Notes under the pieces: generated by a model | What the model was told of the DNA's origin: nothing | Seen by the model: the letters and a program-made list of their open reading frames with translations, nothing else | The model's database searches: none | Part shown: positions 17,969 through 27,027 of the stretch, piece by piece | How the letters are laid out: each line of letters starts with the position of its first letter | Numbering within the stretch: position 1 is the first letter of the stretch | Assembly: GCA_039804165.1 (NCBI GenBank) | Contig: JBDRZZ010000006.1 | Span: 1 to 64,000, forward strand | Length of the DNA: 64,000 nucleotides | Origin: a candidate division WOR-3 bacterium | GTDB lineage: Bacteria; Hydrothermota; UBA3072 | Direction of reading: 5' to 3' | Translations under genes and position numbers: made by a program

Positions 17969-18388
17969 ATGTATATATTTATTGTCTTATTAATAACAGG
18001 AGTAAAAGCAAGCGCAACAGCAACATTGAGTTTTATATTTCCGGATTTTGAGAAAGAGGAAATTAGGGAAGAAAAGGTTGAGAAGCCTCTTATTAGGCTT
18101 CTGGGGGTAAAAGAAGAGAATGGTAAGTTTGTTATTGGTTTGTCTTCTGAGAATAGTGGAGAGGTGAAGATAAATGTAGTTGTAGCTTATGAAAATAGGA
18201 TTTTTAGAGGAGTTAGCGGTATTTCTATTTCAGGTTCTCAAAAGATAAAAATTCCGATTGTTCTTAGTGGTTCAGGAGAAAGGGTAAGGTGGGTAAAGAT
18301 TTCTTGGGAAAGTGATAGTTTAGTTGTTTGGAATGCTTCTTGTGATATGAATGAGGATTTAAGCAATTTCCTCCTTTCTCAAAATTAA
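17969..18388 (+). CDS. small secreted protein of unknown function
   Basis: 139 residues. It has a short hydrophobic N-terminus (MYIFIVLLITGVKASA) that looks like a signal peptide, then an acidic, charged segment. The C-terminal half is predicted beta-rich (GKFVIGLSSENSGEVKINVVVAYENR), resembling an Ig-like or C-terminal domain with alternating hydrophobic residues. I recognise no family. GAGGTGA precedes the ATG at normal spacing. It stands alone between a long non-coding stretch and a convergent gene, and is possibly under sigma-54 control. Confidence 0.65.
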   Translation: MYIFIVLLITGVKASATATLSFIFPDFEKEEIREEKVEKPLIRLLGVKEENGKFVIGLSSENSGEVKINVVVAYENRIFRGVSGISISGSQKIKIPIVLSGSGERVRWVKISWESDSLVVWNASCDMNEDLSNFLLSQN

Positions 18389-18417
18389 CTAAGCCCACCT
18401 TACCTTTTCTCTTTTCT

Positions 18418-19328
18418 CTAAAAATTTTGAGTTTTGAATTTTTCAAAAATACGTTCCAAAAGATTTTTTGTTTTTCTTATTCCTTCATATTCACTTAATA
18501 GGGTCCCTTCGTATTCGATTCCAATATAGCCTCTATAACCACTTAATAAAATGAGTTTAAGCATTTTTTCGTAGTCTATGGTGTTTCGTTTCCGTTTTCA
18601 TCAAAATTATATGATTTTGCGCTAATGCCTTTTGCAAAAGGCAGGAGTTTTTTTATTCCTTCGTATCTATCAATTCCTAAGGGGAAGTTTCCGAAATCAG
18701 GTAAACTTCCAAGGAAAGGATTATTTATCTCTTTGATAATACCAGAAAGCCAGTCTGGGTCTTCAGATAACCCTCCATGATTTTCTATTATTATATTTAT
18801 TTTTCTTTCCATAGCGTATTCTAAAAGTTTAAGAAGACTTTCTTTAATACGAGATTTTTGTTCCAAAGGAGTTTCTTCTCCAATAGCATTAACTCGAATA
18901 GAATGACAATTTAAAAATTTTGCAATGTCTATCCACTTATAGTGATTCTCTACAGATAAAGTTCTTTCTTTTTTGTATTTTGCGCCAAGATTCCCCTCTC
19001 GGTCGCGCATTATGAGTAGATTTTTTATTCCTTCTTTTTCTGAACGATTCTTTAATTCTTTGATGTATTTTTTATCTATTTTTTGGGGGAAGAGTTGGTC
19101 TACATATTCAACTGCATCAATTCCAAATTGTCTTTTAGCAATGAGAGGAAAATCTAAGGTGGCCTCTTCTCCACTCTTAAAGAAATGACGATGAAGTGAC
19201 CATTGGCAGAGAGAAATTTTGAAAAGAGGAGAATTTTTACTACCTTTCCTCTTCAAAAGATAGGTTTTGGGAGATTCCTTGTGAAGAGTGGAGATGGGAG
19301 AGTTAGAAGAATAGCAAAAGCAACTCAT
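18418..19328 (-). pseudogene. sugar phosphate isomerase/epimerase (xylose-isomerase-like TIM barrel), frameshifted near its C-terminus
   Basis: The first 250 codons (19328 to 18576) read as an AP-endonuclease-2/xylose-isomerase-like barrel: FKISLCQWSLHR, then the metal/substrate strands IIIENHGGLSEDPDWL and LGSLPDFGNFP. They end in ENGNETP and a stop. One base inserted near 18575 restores [25 protein letters not shown] and a natural end at 18418, giving about 302 residues. The C-terminal part holds the last metal-ligand strand (GIEYEG), so the truncated form would be defective. The lesion could be real or a sequencing error. It starts 1 nt after the CorC-like gene stop on the same strand. The substrate is unknown. 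Confidence 0.7.
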
Positions 19329-19329
19329 T

Positions 19330-20559
19330 TTATTTTTTCTCCAAGATTACTTCTATTATCCGGTTTCTTCTTATTTTTCTTATAATAAAGTTTGCTTCTT
19401 TGTGTTGGAGTCTCATTGAAGCCTTTGGCTCTACTCCGAAATAAGAAAGAATCCAATCTCCAAGAGCTTTTTCTGGTTCGGGTAAATTCATATTTAACAA
19501 CTTATTTATTTCTTCTATCTTAACGCCACCTCCAATATTGTAACGATTTTCAGTTATTTTGTATAAGTAAGACGGCATTACATCATATTCATCTTCAATT
19601 TCTCCTACTATCTCTTCAATAATATCTTCTAAGGTTACAAGGCCAAGGACTTTTCCTTCTTGAGATTCAACAATAGCAATATGCTGGCGAGAAGCGGTCA
19701 TTTTTCTAAAAGCTTCTCCATAGCTTTCTATAGGAGAAAACTTCATTATGGGTCGTTTTATGCCAACTACTGAGGGATCATGAGGATTTATTTTTAAAGC
19801 GCTAATTATGTCTTTAAAATTAACATAACCAATAACCTTGAAAGCTTCCGTGCTATCATCAATTAGAGGATACCTTGTGTGATTGTGAATGTGAGCTTCT
19901 ATTAGAGCTTCAGATAAAGACATACTTGACCTTAGGACTTTCATATCTTTTGCTGGAATCATAATATCCTGTACCTTTTTCTTTGAAACATCAATTGTTC
20001 TTGAGATAATTTGTTCTTGATCCTTGGTTATTGTTTTTGTTATATATGCATAATTAGCCAAGGCAGATAATTCATCTATGGTTTTTAGTTTAGAAGTTTC
20101 TGTGCTTTTCCCAACAAAGGGTCTGTTTAAGAGTTCAATAAACCAAACCATTGGAGAGAATATGCGAATTGTCAGTTCAAGAGGATAGACAATTAAAAGG
20201 GCAATTTTTTTATTATACTTAACCCCCAAGGTTTTTGGCAATATTTCTGTCCATTGAATCATTGCAAAGGAATAAAGAATAGAGAAAATTAGGATCCATT
20301 TCCCACCAAAAACTTTATTAAACTGAGCCCCAGCCAAAGAAGCTCCTATGGTGTGAGCAAAAGTGTTTACAATTAAAATTACAGCTATTGGCTTTTGGAT
20401 ATTATCTTTGAAGGTACTTAGGATAAAAGCAGGTTTTGGCCTTTTAATAGACATCTCTCCAATTGCTGCTCTTGAGATGCTGAGTAAACAGGATTCAAAA
20501 ATAGAGCATAGAAGAGAGATTGACATACTGAAAAAAATTACTAAGAGTAATATCACCAT
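19330..20559 (-). CDS. CNNM/CorC/HlyC family membrane protein (DUF21-CBS-CorC_HlyC)
   Basis: 409 residues in three parts. First is an N-terminal DUF21 membrane domain with about four helices (residues 1-150, beginning MVILLLVIFFSMSISLL). Next is a CBS pair around residues 200-320 (VQDIMIPAKDMKVL; VLGLVTLEDIIEEIVGEIEDE). Last is a small C-terminal CorC_HlyC domain (IGGGVKIEEINKLL). Homologues are linked to magnesium or cobalt efflux and were first named for haemolysis. A transport role in the inner membrane is inferred. It has its own promoter upstream, and the sugar isomerase follows with no gap. Confidence 0.88.
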   Translation of the reverse strand: MVILLLVIFFSMSISLLCSIFESCLLSISRAAIGEMSIKRPKPAFILSTFKDNIQKPIAVILIVNTFAHTIGASLAGAQFNKVFGGKWILIFSILYSFAMIQWTEILPKTLGVKYNKKIALLIVYPLELTIRIFSPMVWFIELLNRPFVGKSTETSKLKTIDELSALANYAYITKTITKDQEQIISRTIDVSKKKVQDIMIPAKDMKVLRSSMSLSEALIEAHIHNHTRYPLIDDSTEAFKVIGYVNFKDIISALKINPHDPSVVGIKRPIMKFSPIESYGEAFRKMTASRQHIAIVESQEGKVLGLVTLEDIIEEIVGEIEDEYDVMPSYLYKITENRYNIGGGVKIEEINKLLNMNLPEPEKALGDWILSYFGVEPKASMRLQHKEANFIIRKIRRNRIIEVILEKK

Positions 20560-20653
20560 AAGAATCCTCCTCTTAACTTTTAAAGAAAAGATATATTTTT
20601 AAGATTGTCTTATCAAAAGATAGAAAAAATTCATCAATTTGCATTTTGTTTTT

Positions 20654-20682
20654 ATTGTAAAAAATTTTTATTTCTTTGTCAA
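20654..20682 (-). promoter_or_regulatory. sigma-70-type promoter of the CorC-like gene
   Basis: Minus strand TTGACA (20677-20682), 17-nt spacer, TACAAT (20654-20659), in the gap after feoB and 95 nt before the start. Confidence 0.65.
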
Positions 20683-20695
20683 GGCTTTTATTTTT

Positions 20696-22414
20696 TTAAT
20701 AAATCAAGTTTAGAATCCACCCAACAAAAAAAGCAGAAAAGAGCATTATAATTGTAGCTTTAAGTGTATCTAATGGTCCCAATTCTTTAAGTAAAACCAC
20801 AAAAGTTGCTACACAAGGGAAATACATAGTTAGGATCGTAGAAGCTGTGATCAATTGGCCTTTAGATAAGCCTAAGGGTGCAAGCATACCAACTGCTAAA
20901 TCTTTTCTTAGAAATCCAATAAATAAAGCCAATATAGCCTCTGAAGGAAGCCCTAAAAATTTTGTGAGAATTGGACTAAAAACTCTTGATAAGAAATTCA
21001 TTACTCCAAAATTATGGAATAAATTAACAATAACAACCCCAATTAGAACAAAAGGGAGGGCTTCCTTAGAAAAGGAACTAATTCGCAACCAAAGTTTTTC
21101 TAGAAGAGTATTTAAATGTGGAACCCTATATGGAGGTATTTCTATGAAGATCTCTGGGCTTTCTCCCCTAACAAACCTTGCCATAAGTTTTCCAACTATA
21201 ACCCATACAAGAAATAATGAGAGGAAAACTGGACTAATTCCTCCTATTCCATATTTACCTAAAAGTCCAAATATCATTGCGGTTTGAGCCATACAAGGTA
21301 TTGAAATTGACATAAGAGTTATGGCGATGAATCTTTCTTTTCTTGTTTCCATAATTCTTGTTGCTAAGACTCCCGGAACATTGCAACCGCAGGCAAGAAA
21401 CATAGGAATAACACCCAATCCATGAATACCAATTTGATGCATAAAATGGTCCAAAAGGACGGCTAATCTTGGGAGATATCCGGTATCTTCAAGAATACAA
21501 AGGATTAAATAGAAACTGAAAATGTAAGGAAAAACATTAGCTATTGAGATGTATAACCCGGTGGAGAGCAAACCAAAGGATTGAGAAAAATCAATTTTTC
21601 CGTTGATTAATTCCCCAATAAAAATTCTATGGAGGAAGCTATAGCTTCCTAAAGCTTTTGAGATTTTTAATAATAGAGGAGCCCATAGATTCTCAAATAT
21701 TGGTTCAAAAACAAAATTAATTAGACTCTCTCCAATTAACCTAACAACCGCGAAAGAAAAAAGCAAAATTAGAATTCCAAGAGCCAATCCTCCTATTGGG
21801 TGAATTGATAGCCCTTCTAAAACCTGAAGGAAAGTGTGGTGGTGATGTGTTATCGCTTGGGTTTTTTTAGTAATTTCTCCAATTAAGTTCCATATATCCT
21901 CACTTTTTACATTGAATTTAGAAGGCTTTGCAGTTTTAATTTTTTCTCTTAGCTCTTTGATGCCAAAGCCTGTCACCGCCACAGTAGGGATCACTTGCAC
22001 ATCCAAAAGCTCGCTTAGTTTCTTAATATCAATGGTTATCCCTTTGTGGTGAACTTCATCCCAGAAGTTAAGAAGAACAATAACTGGAAATTCGGTAGAT
22101 AATAATTGGATTGTTAGATAAAGATTTCTTTCTAAATTTGTCGAATCAACAACATTTAAAATCAAGGTGTCTTTTGGGGAGGACTCTTCCAATATTTTCT
22201 TTGCAACTTCTTCAGCAGGAGAACTTGGATCAAGAGAATAGGTTCCTGGTGTATCAATAACTTCAATATATTCTCCATTTAATCGGATTTTTCCTCTTAG
22301 ATATTCTACAGTGGTCCCTGGATAGTTTGAAATGATTACTTTCACTCCAGTAAGTCTACTGAATATAACACTTTTACCAACGTTTGGATTCCCAAACAAG
22401 AGAATTTTCTTCAT
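20696..22414 (-). CDS. feoB: ferrous iron transporter FeoB
   Basis: Inner-membrane Fe2+ uptake GTPase. The N-terminal G domain shows GNPNVGKS (G1), DTPGTYSL (G3) and an N-x-x-D in LLNFWDEV (G4). The membrane part carries the Gate motif with the conserved cysteine (LACGCNVPGVLATR) and a second Gate repeat. At 572 residues it is shorter than the usual 650-770, mainly because the linker and helical GDI-like segment are compact. It overlaps feoA by 4 nt and completes the dtxR-feoA-feoB operon. Confidence 0.93.
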   Translation of the reverse strand: MKKILLFGNPNVGKSVIFSRLTGVKVIISNYPGTTVEYLRGKIRLNGEYIEVIDTPGTYSLDPSSPAEEVAKKILEESSPKDTLILNVVDSTNLERNLYLTIQLLSTEFPVIVLLNFWDEVHHKGITIDIKKLSELLDVQVIPTVAVTGFGIKELREKIKTAKPSKFNVKSEDIWNLIGEITKKTQAITHHHHTFLQVLEGLSIHPIGGLALGILILLFSFAVVRLIGESLINFVFEPIFENLWAPLLLKISKALGSYSFLHRIFIGELINGKIDFSQSFGLLSTGLYISIANVFPYIFSFYLILCILEDTGYLPRLAVLLDHFMHQIGIHGLGVIPMFLACGCNVPGVLATRIMETRKERFIAITLMSISIPCMAQTAMIFGLLGKYGIGGISPVFLSLFLVWVIVGKLMARFVRGESPEIFIEIPPYRVPHLNTLLEKLWLRISSFSKEALPFVLIGVVIVNLFHNFGVMNFLSRVFSPILTKFLGLPSEAILALFIGFLRKDLAVGMLAPLGLSKGQLITASTILTMYFPCVATFVVLLKELGPLDTLKATIIMLFSAFFVGWILNLIY

Positions 22415-22662
22415 TTTTCTACCTCTTCTACGATAACAGCGCTTGCCATTCCTCTACCAATGGCAACTTCACAGTTTCCAATTTTGATTATAATAGGTCC
22501 AGAAAATGGTTGGGCAGAAACCTTTTTTATAATAACCCCCTCTCTTATTCCCATACAATTAAGTTTCTTTACTAAACCTAAGCATCTTCCTTTGCCTTTC
22601 TGAATAGAAATAACTTTAAGAGGAACATCCTTTTTTGCTTCAATAAGGGTAACTATTTTCAC
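22411..22662 (-). CDS. feoA: ferrous iron transport protein FeoA
   Basis: 83-residue SH3-like partner of FeoB, with the family pattern GKGRCLGLVKKLNCMGIREG then GPIIIKIGNCEVAIGRGMA. The GTG start at 22662 lies inside the 3' end of the regulator gene (23-nt overlap) and directly abuts AAAGGAG with no spacing. Translation is probably coupled to the upstream gene, and the exact start is uncertain. Confidence 0.88.
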   Translation of the reverse strand: MKIVTLIEAKKDVPLKVISIQKGKGRCLGLVKKLNCMGIREGVIIKKVSAQPFSGPIIIKIGNCEVAIGRGMASAVIVEEVEK

Positions 22663-23044
22663 CTCCTTTAGTTTTTAAGAAAAAATCCATTCTGTTTAGG
22701 GTCTCTTTTGAAAGAACGTGCTCCATTTTGCAGGCATCTCTTTCTGCTGTTTTCTCATTCACTTTTAATATATTCATTAAGAATTCTTTTATTATTTGGT
22801 GCTTCTTTGAAATGGCTTTGCCTGTTTTGTTTCCTTCTTTTGTTAGTTCTATAAATCCATATTTTTTATGTTTTATAAGGCCGGCTTTCTCTAACATAGT
22901 TAAAGCATAATTTACGCTTGGTAGAGAAACACCCATCCTTAAGGCAATGTCTTTTACTCTTGCAACTTTCTCCTTTTTGCAAATCTCGCATATAACTTCA
23001 AGATAATCTTCTCTGCTTCCAGTTAACCCCATTTTATCCTCCAT
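22640..23044 (-). CDS. DtxR/MntR-family metal-dependent repressor
   Basis: 134 residues. An N-terminal winged helix (SREDYLEVICEIC; VARVKDIALRMGVSLPSVNYAL) is followed by the dimer and metal-binding helices (LTKEGNKTGKAISKKHQIIKEFL, with ENVL-like ERDACKMEHVLSKET). It lacks the C-terminal SH3 domain, but feoA encodes one right behind it. First gene of the feo operon; a palindrome overlaps its promoter, so it is likely autoregulated by Fe2+. Confidence 0.9.
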   Translation of the reverse strand: MEDKMGLTGSREDYLEVICEICKKEKVARVKDIALRMGVSLPSVNYALTMLEKAGLIKHKKYGFIELTKEGNKTGKAISKKHQIIKEFLMNILKVNEKTAERDACKMEHVLSKETLNRMDFFLKTKGGENSYPY

Positions 23045-23047
23045 AAG

Positions 23048-23061
23048 TTAGATATATCTAA
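23048..23061. promoter_or_regulatory. DtxR-type operator
   Basis: TTAGATATATCTAA is a perfect 14-bp palindrome lying between the -10 element and the regulator's start codon. It resembles MntR/IdeR-type boxes, which open with TTAG and close with CTAA. Confidence 0.7.
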
Positions 23062-23062
23062 T

Positions 23063-23090
23063 ATTATAAGAGATATTTATCTTTTGTCAA
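23063..23090 (-). promoter_or_regulatory. sigma-70-type promoter of the iron-uptake operon
   Basis: Minus strand TTGACA (23085-23090), 16-nt spacer, TATAAT (23063-23068), a near-consensus promoter followed at once by the operator palindrome. Confidence 0.75.
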
Positions 23091-23193
23091 GAGTTTTATT
23101 GGAGTTTCTTTGCGGAAATCCCTTTTATAAAGAATATTTTATGAAGAATGAAGATAATAAAAAATTTTTAAAAGAGATTGGTGAAAGATGTTT

Positions 23194-24327
23194 TTAAAGC
23201 AATCTTTTTTCTCCTTCTATATTCTTTATTTCTGTAATGTCATGTGTTACTTCCAAAGTCCCAAGATACTTTTCATTTCTACGAACAGCAAAATACCGAA
23301 TGTGAATAAGGCGTCCTCTCATATTTATCCAGAATTCTGCCACATCTCTTTTATTGTTTTTAAAATCTCTGAGGATCTCCTCTACTTTGTGTAGGCTCTG
23401 AGGGGGATGGCATAATTGGACTTTTCTGCCAATAACCGCTTTTCCTCTTGGGAAGATTCTTTCTTTTGCTTGATTGAAATATCGGACAGTATCGTTTTTA
23501 TCTACAAAAGTGATATCAATTGGTAAAGTATTTAAAACCGATTCCAGTTCTTCGAGGGAAAAACTTCCTGTTTCAAATTCTATTAGTTTTTCAGATCCTT
23601 TTGTGAGCTTTTTAGCTTCAACTTTTTCTGTTGGAATATTAATAATCTTTGGAGTAAAACAGCAATAACCTATTTCTGTAAATTGTGTTTCTATATCTTT
23701 CCATTCATCTTCCTTTATAATATTTAATGCTGTTGGGAAAAGAATGTTGTTTTCCTTATAGAAATGACTCATAAGTTTATCGCCGAGAGCAAAAGTTATA
23801 TCTTTAAGCTTCTTGATATAATCTTCCTGTTTTATCTTTTTCTCTTCTTCAATTATAGAATAAAGCTCTTTTTCATTTACTCTTATTTCATTATGCTCAG
23901 CCCACATAACTTTAGGTGGTTCTGTAATTCCATGTTTCTCAATGTAAGGGAATAAAACATTCTCTTCCCGAAGATAGTGTTTCTCCGAATCTTTGAAATG
24001 TTCAACAATGTTATGGAATTCTTTATTAAGTAAGCGGTGATCTTTAACATTATTTGCTCTCTCTATTATATTCTTTAGGTCTTCTACGAATCTCAAAATT
24101 ATTTTGTGCTCTTCCATAAGGATTTGTATTGGATGACCTTCAGGAACTAAAATATTCTGTTTGTCCAAATATTCTTTAAAAATTTTTAAATGGATATCAC
24201 ATAATCGCTGAATTTCCTCTAAGGATATCCCTTCTTTTATTAGTTCTTCTTCAATTGAAGTAATCTCTTCGACACTTAAATCCTTAAGAATTCCCCTAAA
24301 TTTTTCTTTTGCAATTTCTGGGTCCAT
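23194..24327 (-). CDS. DUF438/hemerythrin-like/PAS domain protein
   Basis: 377 residues read in one frame. The parts are a DUF438 segment (residues about 1-70, SVEEITSIEEELIKEGIS), an HHE hemerythrin-like four-helix region with His and Glu ligands (EEHKIILRF, EHFKDSEKHYLREENVLFP, HFYKENNILFP), and a PAS domain of the DUF438 type (residues about 250-370, NTLPIDITFVDKND; CHPPQSLHKVEEILR). Such proteins are thought to sense oxygen, NO or redox state and are common in anaerobes. The natural start is probably 24401: ATG with AGGAGG begins MSELFGEKKDK, but one A missing from an A-run breaks the frame. Function is inferred from domains. Confidence 0.85.
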   Translation of the reverse strand: MDPEIAKEKFRGILKDLSVEEITSIEEELIKEGISLEEIQRLCDIHLKIFKEYLDKQNILVPEGHPIQILMEEHKIILRFVEDLKNIIERANNVKDHRLLNKEFHNIVEHFKDSEKHYLREENVLFPYIEKHGITEPPKVMWAEHNEIRVNEKELYSIIEEEKKIKQEDYIKKLKDITFALGDKLMSHFYKENNILFPTALNIIKEDEWKDIETQFTEIGYCCFTPKIINIPTEKVEAKKLTKGSEKLIEFETGSFSLEELESVLNTLPIDITFVDKNDTVRYFNQAKERIFPRGKAVIGRKVQLCHPPQSLHKVEEILRDFKNNKRDVAEFWINMRGRLIHIRYFAVRRNEKYLGTLEVTHDITEIKNIEGEKRLL

Positions 24328-24401
24328 TCCTTTGTGTATCTTTTTTATAAGTTCTTTTATAAGATTTTTTTATCCTTTTTTTCTCCGAATAATTCACTCA
24401 T
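24328..24401 (-). other. frameshifted 5' end of the DUF438 gene
   Basis: ATG at 24401, behind AAAGGAGG, encodes MSELFGEKKDKK and stops after ILs frame. The other frame continues NLIKELIKKIHKGMDPE into the main gene. The switch point is a run of seven A on the minus strand (seven T at 24365-24371). Eight would restore one reading frame of about 402 codons. Confidence 0.7.
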
Positions 24402-24469
24402 TTTTCCTCCTTTTTACTTTCTTCTCTTATATTGACCTCTTTGAGAGACTCTATTCATTTTCCATGCTG

Positions 24470-25402
24470 TCAAATTTTTGAAAAAAGAGTTCCTAAGCAT
24501 AATGCGAGGATGCTGATGATTGTTAAATATGTAAGGAGAATTTTAATTCCAAACTCTTTTCTTAAAACGAGGAGAGTTCCCCAACTTGTGACTGGCCCTA
24601 CAATGAGTAAGACCATCCCTGCTCCAATATTCATTCCTTGAGAAATGAAGGCATGAACTAAGGGGACACTCCCAGTAGCACATATATACATTACAACTCC
24701 AAAGACAAGGCTAAATAGATACCCAAAAACACCTCCAAAGTAATCTTCAATGAATTTCCCAATAGGAGTGATTATAACTATAAGTGCTGCGAGAGCTAAC
24801 CCTAAGAGTAATTCTGGGCCAATTTCTTTCGGTAAATCTACGAAAGAATGTCTGAAAACACATTTTAATCTTTGGTTGAACTTTCTTGGAGGAATCTCCC
24901 TTTTAGAGTTAGTCTCAATTTTTTCCTCACAATGAGCACAGGAAGGATTAGAAGCCAAAGTCAGGTTTTGAGAAGAGAGGTCTCTATTTTTGACGTCAAT
25001 AAGGTTCCCAAATAGGCCTATCACCAAACTAATTATTATAACGGCGAAGAATATAAAGACGGCAAATTTTATCCCAAGAAGAGCATAGGTTACCAAAAGG
25101 GCGGGTATAGAAGTAGCTGGGGTTGCCACCAGAAACGCTAAAATTGGACCCAACTTTACCCCCTTCTTGTGCAAGCTAACTGCTACCGGAAGAGAACCAA
25201 AACAACAAAGGGGAAGAATTACTCCTGAGAGGGTGAGGTAAATTATGGGTCTTATTCTCTTACCACCAAGAGTCTTTTCTACCCATCCTTGGGGTATGAA
25301 TTCGTGAATTATCCCACTCAATAAAAATCCTACTCCAACAGATGGTAAGACCTCAATAAAATAATCTTTAAACGCCATAAGAAATTTAATTATTATCTCC
25401 AT
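24470..25402 (-). CDS. permease of the ArsP/SO_0444 family
   Basis: 310 residues with eight or so transmembrane helices in two related halves. The paired signatures are CCFGSLPVAVSLHKKGV (first half) and CATGSVPLVHAFISQGM followed by GMVLLIVGPVTSWGT (second half). A soluble loop between them holds CAHCEEK, a possible metal-binding pair. Relatives export organoarsenicals or copper/zinc; the substrate here is unknown. It has its own GGAG ribosome site and lies 57 nt after iscU on the same strand. Confidence 0.83.
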   Translation of the reverse strand: MEIIIKFLMAFKDYFIEVLPSVGVGFLLSGIIHEFIPQGWVEKTLGGKRIRPIIYLTLSGVILPLCCFGSLPVAVSLHKKGVKLGPILAFLVATPATSIPALLVTYALLGIKFAVFIFFAVIIISLVIGLFGNLIDVKNRDLSSQNLTLASNPSCAHCEEKIETNSKREIPPRKFNQRLKCVFRHSFVDLPKEIGPELLLGLALAALIVIITPIGKFIEDYFGGVFGYLFSLVFGVVMYICATGSVPLVHAFISQGMNIGAGMVLLIVGPVTSWGTLLVLRKEFGIKILLTYLTIISILALCLGTLFSKI

Positions 25403-25459
25403 CTATATTTTCTCCTTTTTTAAAGGTTTGATTCAACATTTTTGTTTTTATCCATTTTT

Positions 25460-25858
25460 CTAATTATGCTCGGTTCTTGGAGGATCTTTTTTGATTTTCT
25501 TAAAGTAATCATTAATTGCAGCCTTAATCCCTTCTTCAGCTAAAAGAGAGCAATGCATTTTTATAGGAGGTAGTCCGCCTAGTTCTTCTGCCACATCTTT
25601 GTTTGTAACTTTAAGAGCTTCTTCAATTGTTTTCCCCTTTACAAGTTCAGTCACCATTGAAGATGTAGCTATTGCCGCACCACAACCAAAGGTTTTGAAT
25701 TTAATATCTGTAATTATATTATCTTTTACTTTTATATAAATCGTCATTAGATCCCCACAGACAGGGTTTCCAACCTGACCAACTCCATCTGCATCCGGAA
25801 TCTCTCCCATATTTCTCGGATTCATAAAATGTTCCATTACTTTTTCTGAATAAACCAT
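25460..25858 (-). CDS. iscU: Fe-S cluster scaffold IscU/NifU N-terminal type
   Basis: 132 residues. It assembles Fe-S clusters from sulfur supplied by the cysteine desulfurase encoded 5 nt upstream. The three cluster cysteines are present: VCGDLMTIY, FGCGAAIATSS and MHCSLLAEE. There is no C-terminal NifU domain. The C-terminal tail is short and charged. Last gene of the nifS-iscU pair in the sulfur operon. Confidence 0.93.
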   Translation of the reverse strand: MVYSEKVMEHFMNPRNMGEIPDADGVGQVGNPVCGDLMTIYIKVKDNIITDIKFKTFGCGAAIATSSMVTELVKGKTIEEALKVTNKDVAEELGGLPPIKMHCSLLAEEGIKAAINDYFKKIKKDPPRTEHN

Positions 25859-25863
25859 TTTCC

Positions 25864-27027
25864 CTATCTTTTTGGATAAAGCGGTGACATTTTTCTCATT
25901 TTATCCACAATTGGAGGTAAAACCTCTAAAACCTTATCCACCTCTTCTTCAGTATTTTCTCTTCCGAAACTGAATCGCAGTGAGCCGTGAGCAATCTCAG
26001 GAGGAATTCCCATAGCGGTTAAAACATGGGATGGTTCGAGGGAAGCTGAGGTGCAGGCAGAGCCACTCGAGGCTGCTATTCCATAGTAATCTAACTGTAA
26101 TAACATTGACTCTCCTTCTACATATTTAACGCACAGATTCAAAGTTCCCTCTAATCTTTTTTCAGGATGACCATTTATTATTATCTCATCAATTAGTTCA
26201 AGAAGACCTTTTTCGAGCTTATCTCTTAATTTTTTTATTTCGACTCTTTTATCGATTTCTTCCAAAGCGATTTCTGCTGCAACTCCAAGACCAACAATTC
26301 CGGGAACATTTTCTGTTCCTGCCCTTTTATTTCTTTCTTGATGACCACCATGGAGTAGGGAATCAATTTTTATCCCTTTTTTTATGTAAAGAGCTCCAAC
26401 GCCTTTTGGTCCGTACAATTTATGGGCGGAGAGTGATAAGAGATCCACCCCTAAATCTTCCACATCAATAGGAATTTTCCCTACAGTCTGAACAGCATCA
26501 GTATGAAAGTAAATATTTCGTTCTTTTGCAATTTTAGCTATCTCTTTTATCGGTTGAATTGTTCCTACTTCATTATTTGCATGCATAATGGAGATTAAGA
26601 TTGTCTTATCTTTTATAGTATCTTTCAATTCATCCAAATCAACAATTCCATATTTGTCTACCCCAATGTAACTAACCTCAAAACCTTGTTTTTCAAGCCA
26701 CTTGAATGTATTAAGAACCGCAGGATGTTCTATTTTTGAAGTTATGAGATGATTTCCACGGTCTTTGTTTGCAAAAGAGATTCCCTTAATTGCAAAATTA
26801 TCAGATTCTGTGCCTGATCCTGTAAAAAATATCTCATAGGGTTTTGCATTTATAAGAGCTGCGACTTTCTCCCTGGCTTTTTCTTTCGCAAGTTCGGATT
26901 CCTTGGCAAGTCTATATATACTTGAAGGATTTCCATATTTTTCCGAAAAATAAGGGAACATTGCAAGAAGGACTCTTTTATCTACAGGGGTTGTTGCGTT
27001 ATGATCAAGGTAAATTAGTTTTCCCAT
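25864..27027 (-). CDS. nifS: cysteine desulfurase, NifS type
   Basis: PLP enzyme that strips sulfur from cysteine and hands a persulfide to IscU. The 387-residue class V aminotransferase fold shows LDHNATTPVD at the N-terminus, the PLP lysine in LSAHKLYGPKG and the catalytic cysteine loop SSGSACTSASLEPSHVL. ATG at 27027 lies inside the 3' end of the small upstream gene (23-nt overlap), pointing to coupled translation. With a Rrf2 regulator in the same operon it is probably under Fe-S feedback. Confidence 0.95.
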   Translation of the reverse strand: MGKLIYLDHNATTPVDKRVLLAMFPYFSEKYGNPSSIYRLAKESELAKEKAREKVAALINAKPYEIFFTGSGTESDNFAIKGISFANKDRGNHLITSKIEHPAVLNTFKWLEKQGFEVSYIGVDKYGIVDLDELKDTIKDKTILISIMHANNEVGTIQPIKEIAKIAKERNIYFHTDAVQTVGKIPIDVEDLGVDLLSLSAHKLYGPKGVGALYIKKGIKIDSLLHGGHQERNKRAGTENVPGIVGLGVAAEIALEEIDKRVEIKKLRDKLEKGLLELIDEIIINGHPEKRLEGTLNLCVKYVEGESMLLQLDYYGIAASSGSACTSASLEPSHVLTAMGIPPEIAHGSLRFSFGRENTEEEVDKVLEVLPPIVDKMRKMSPLYPKR

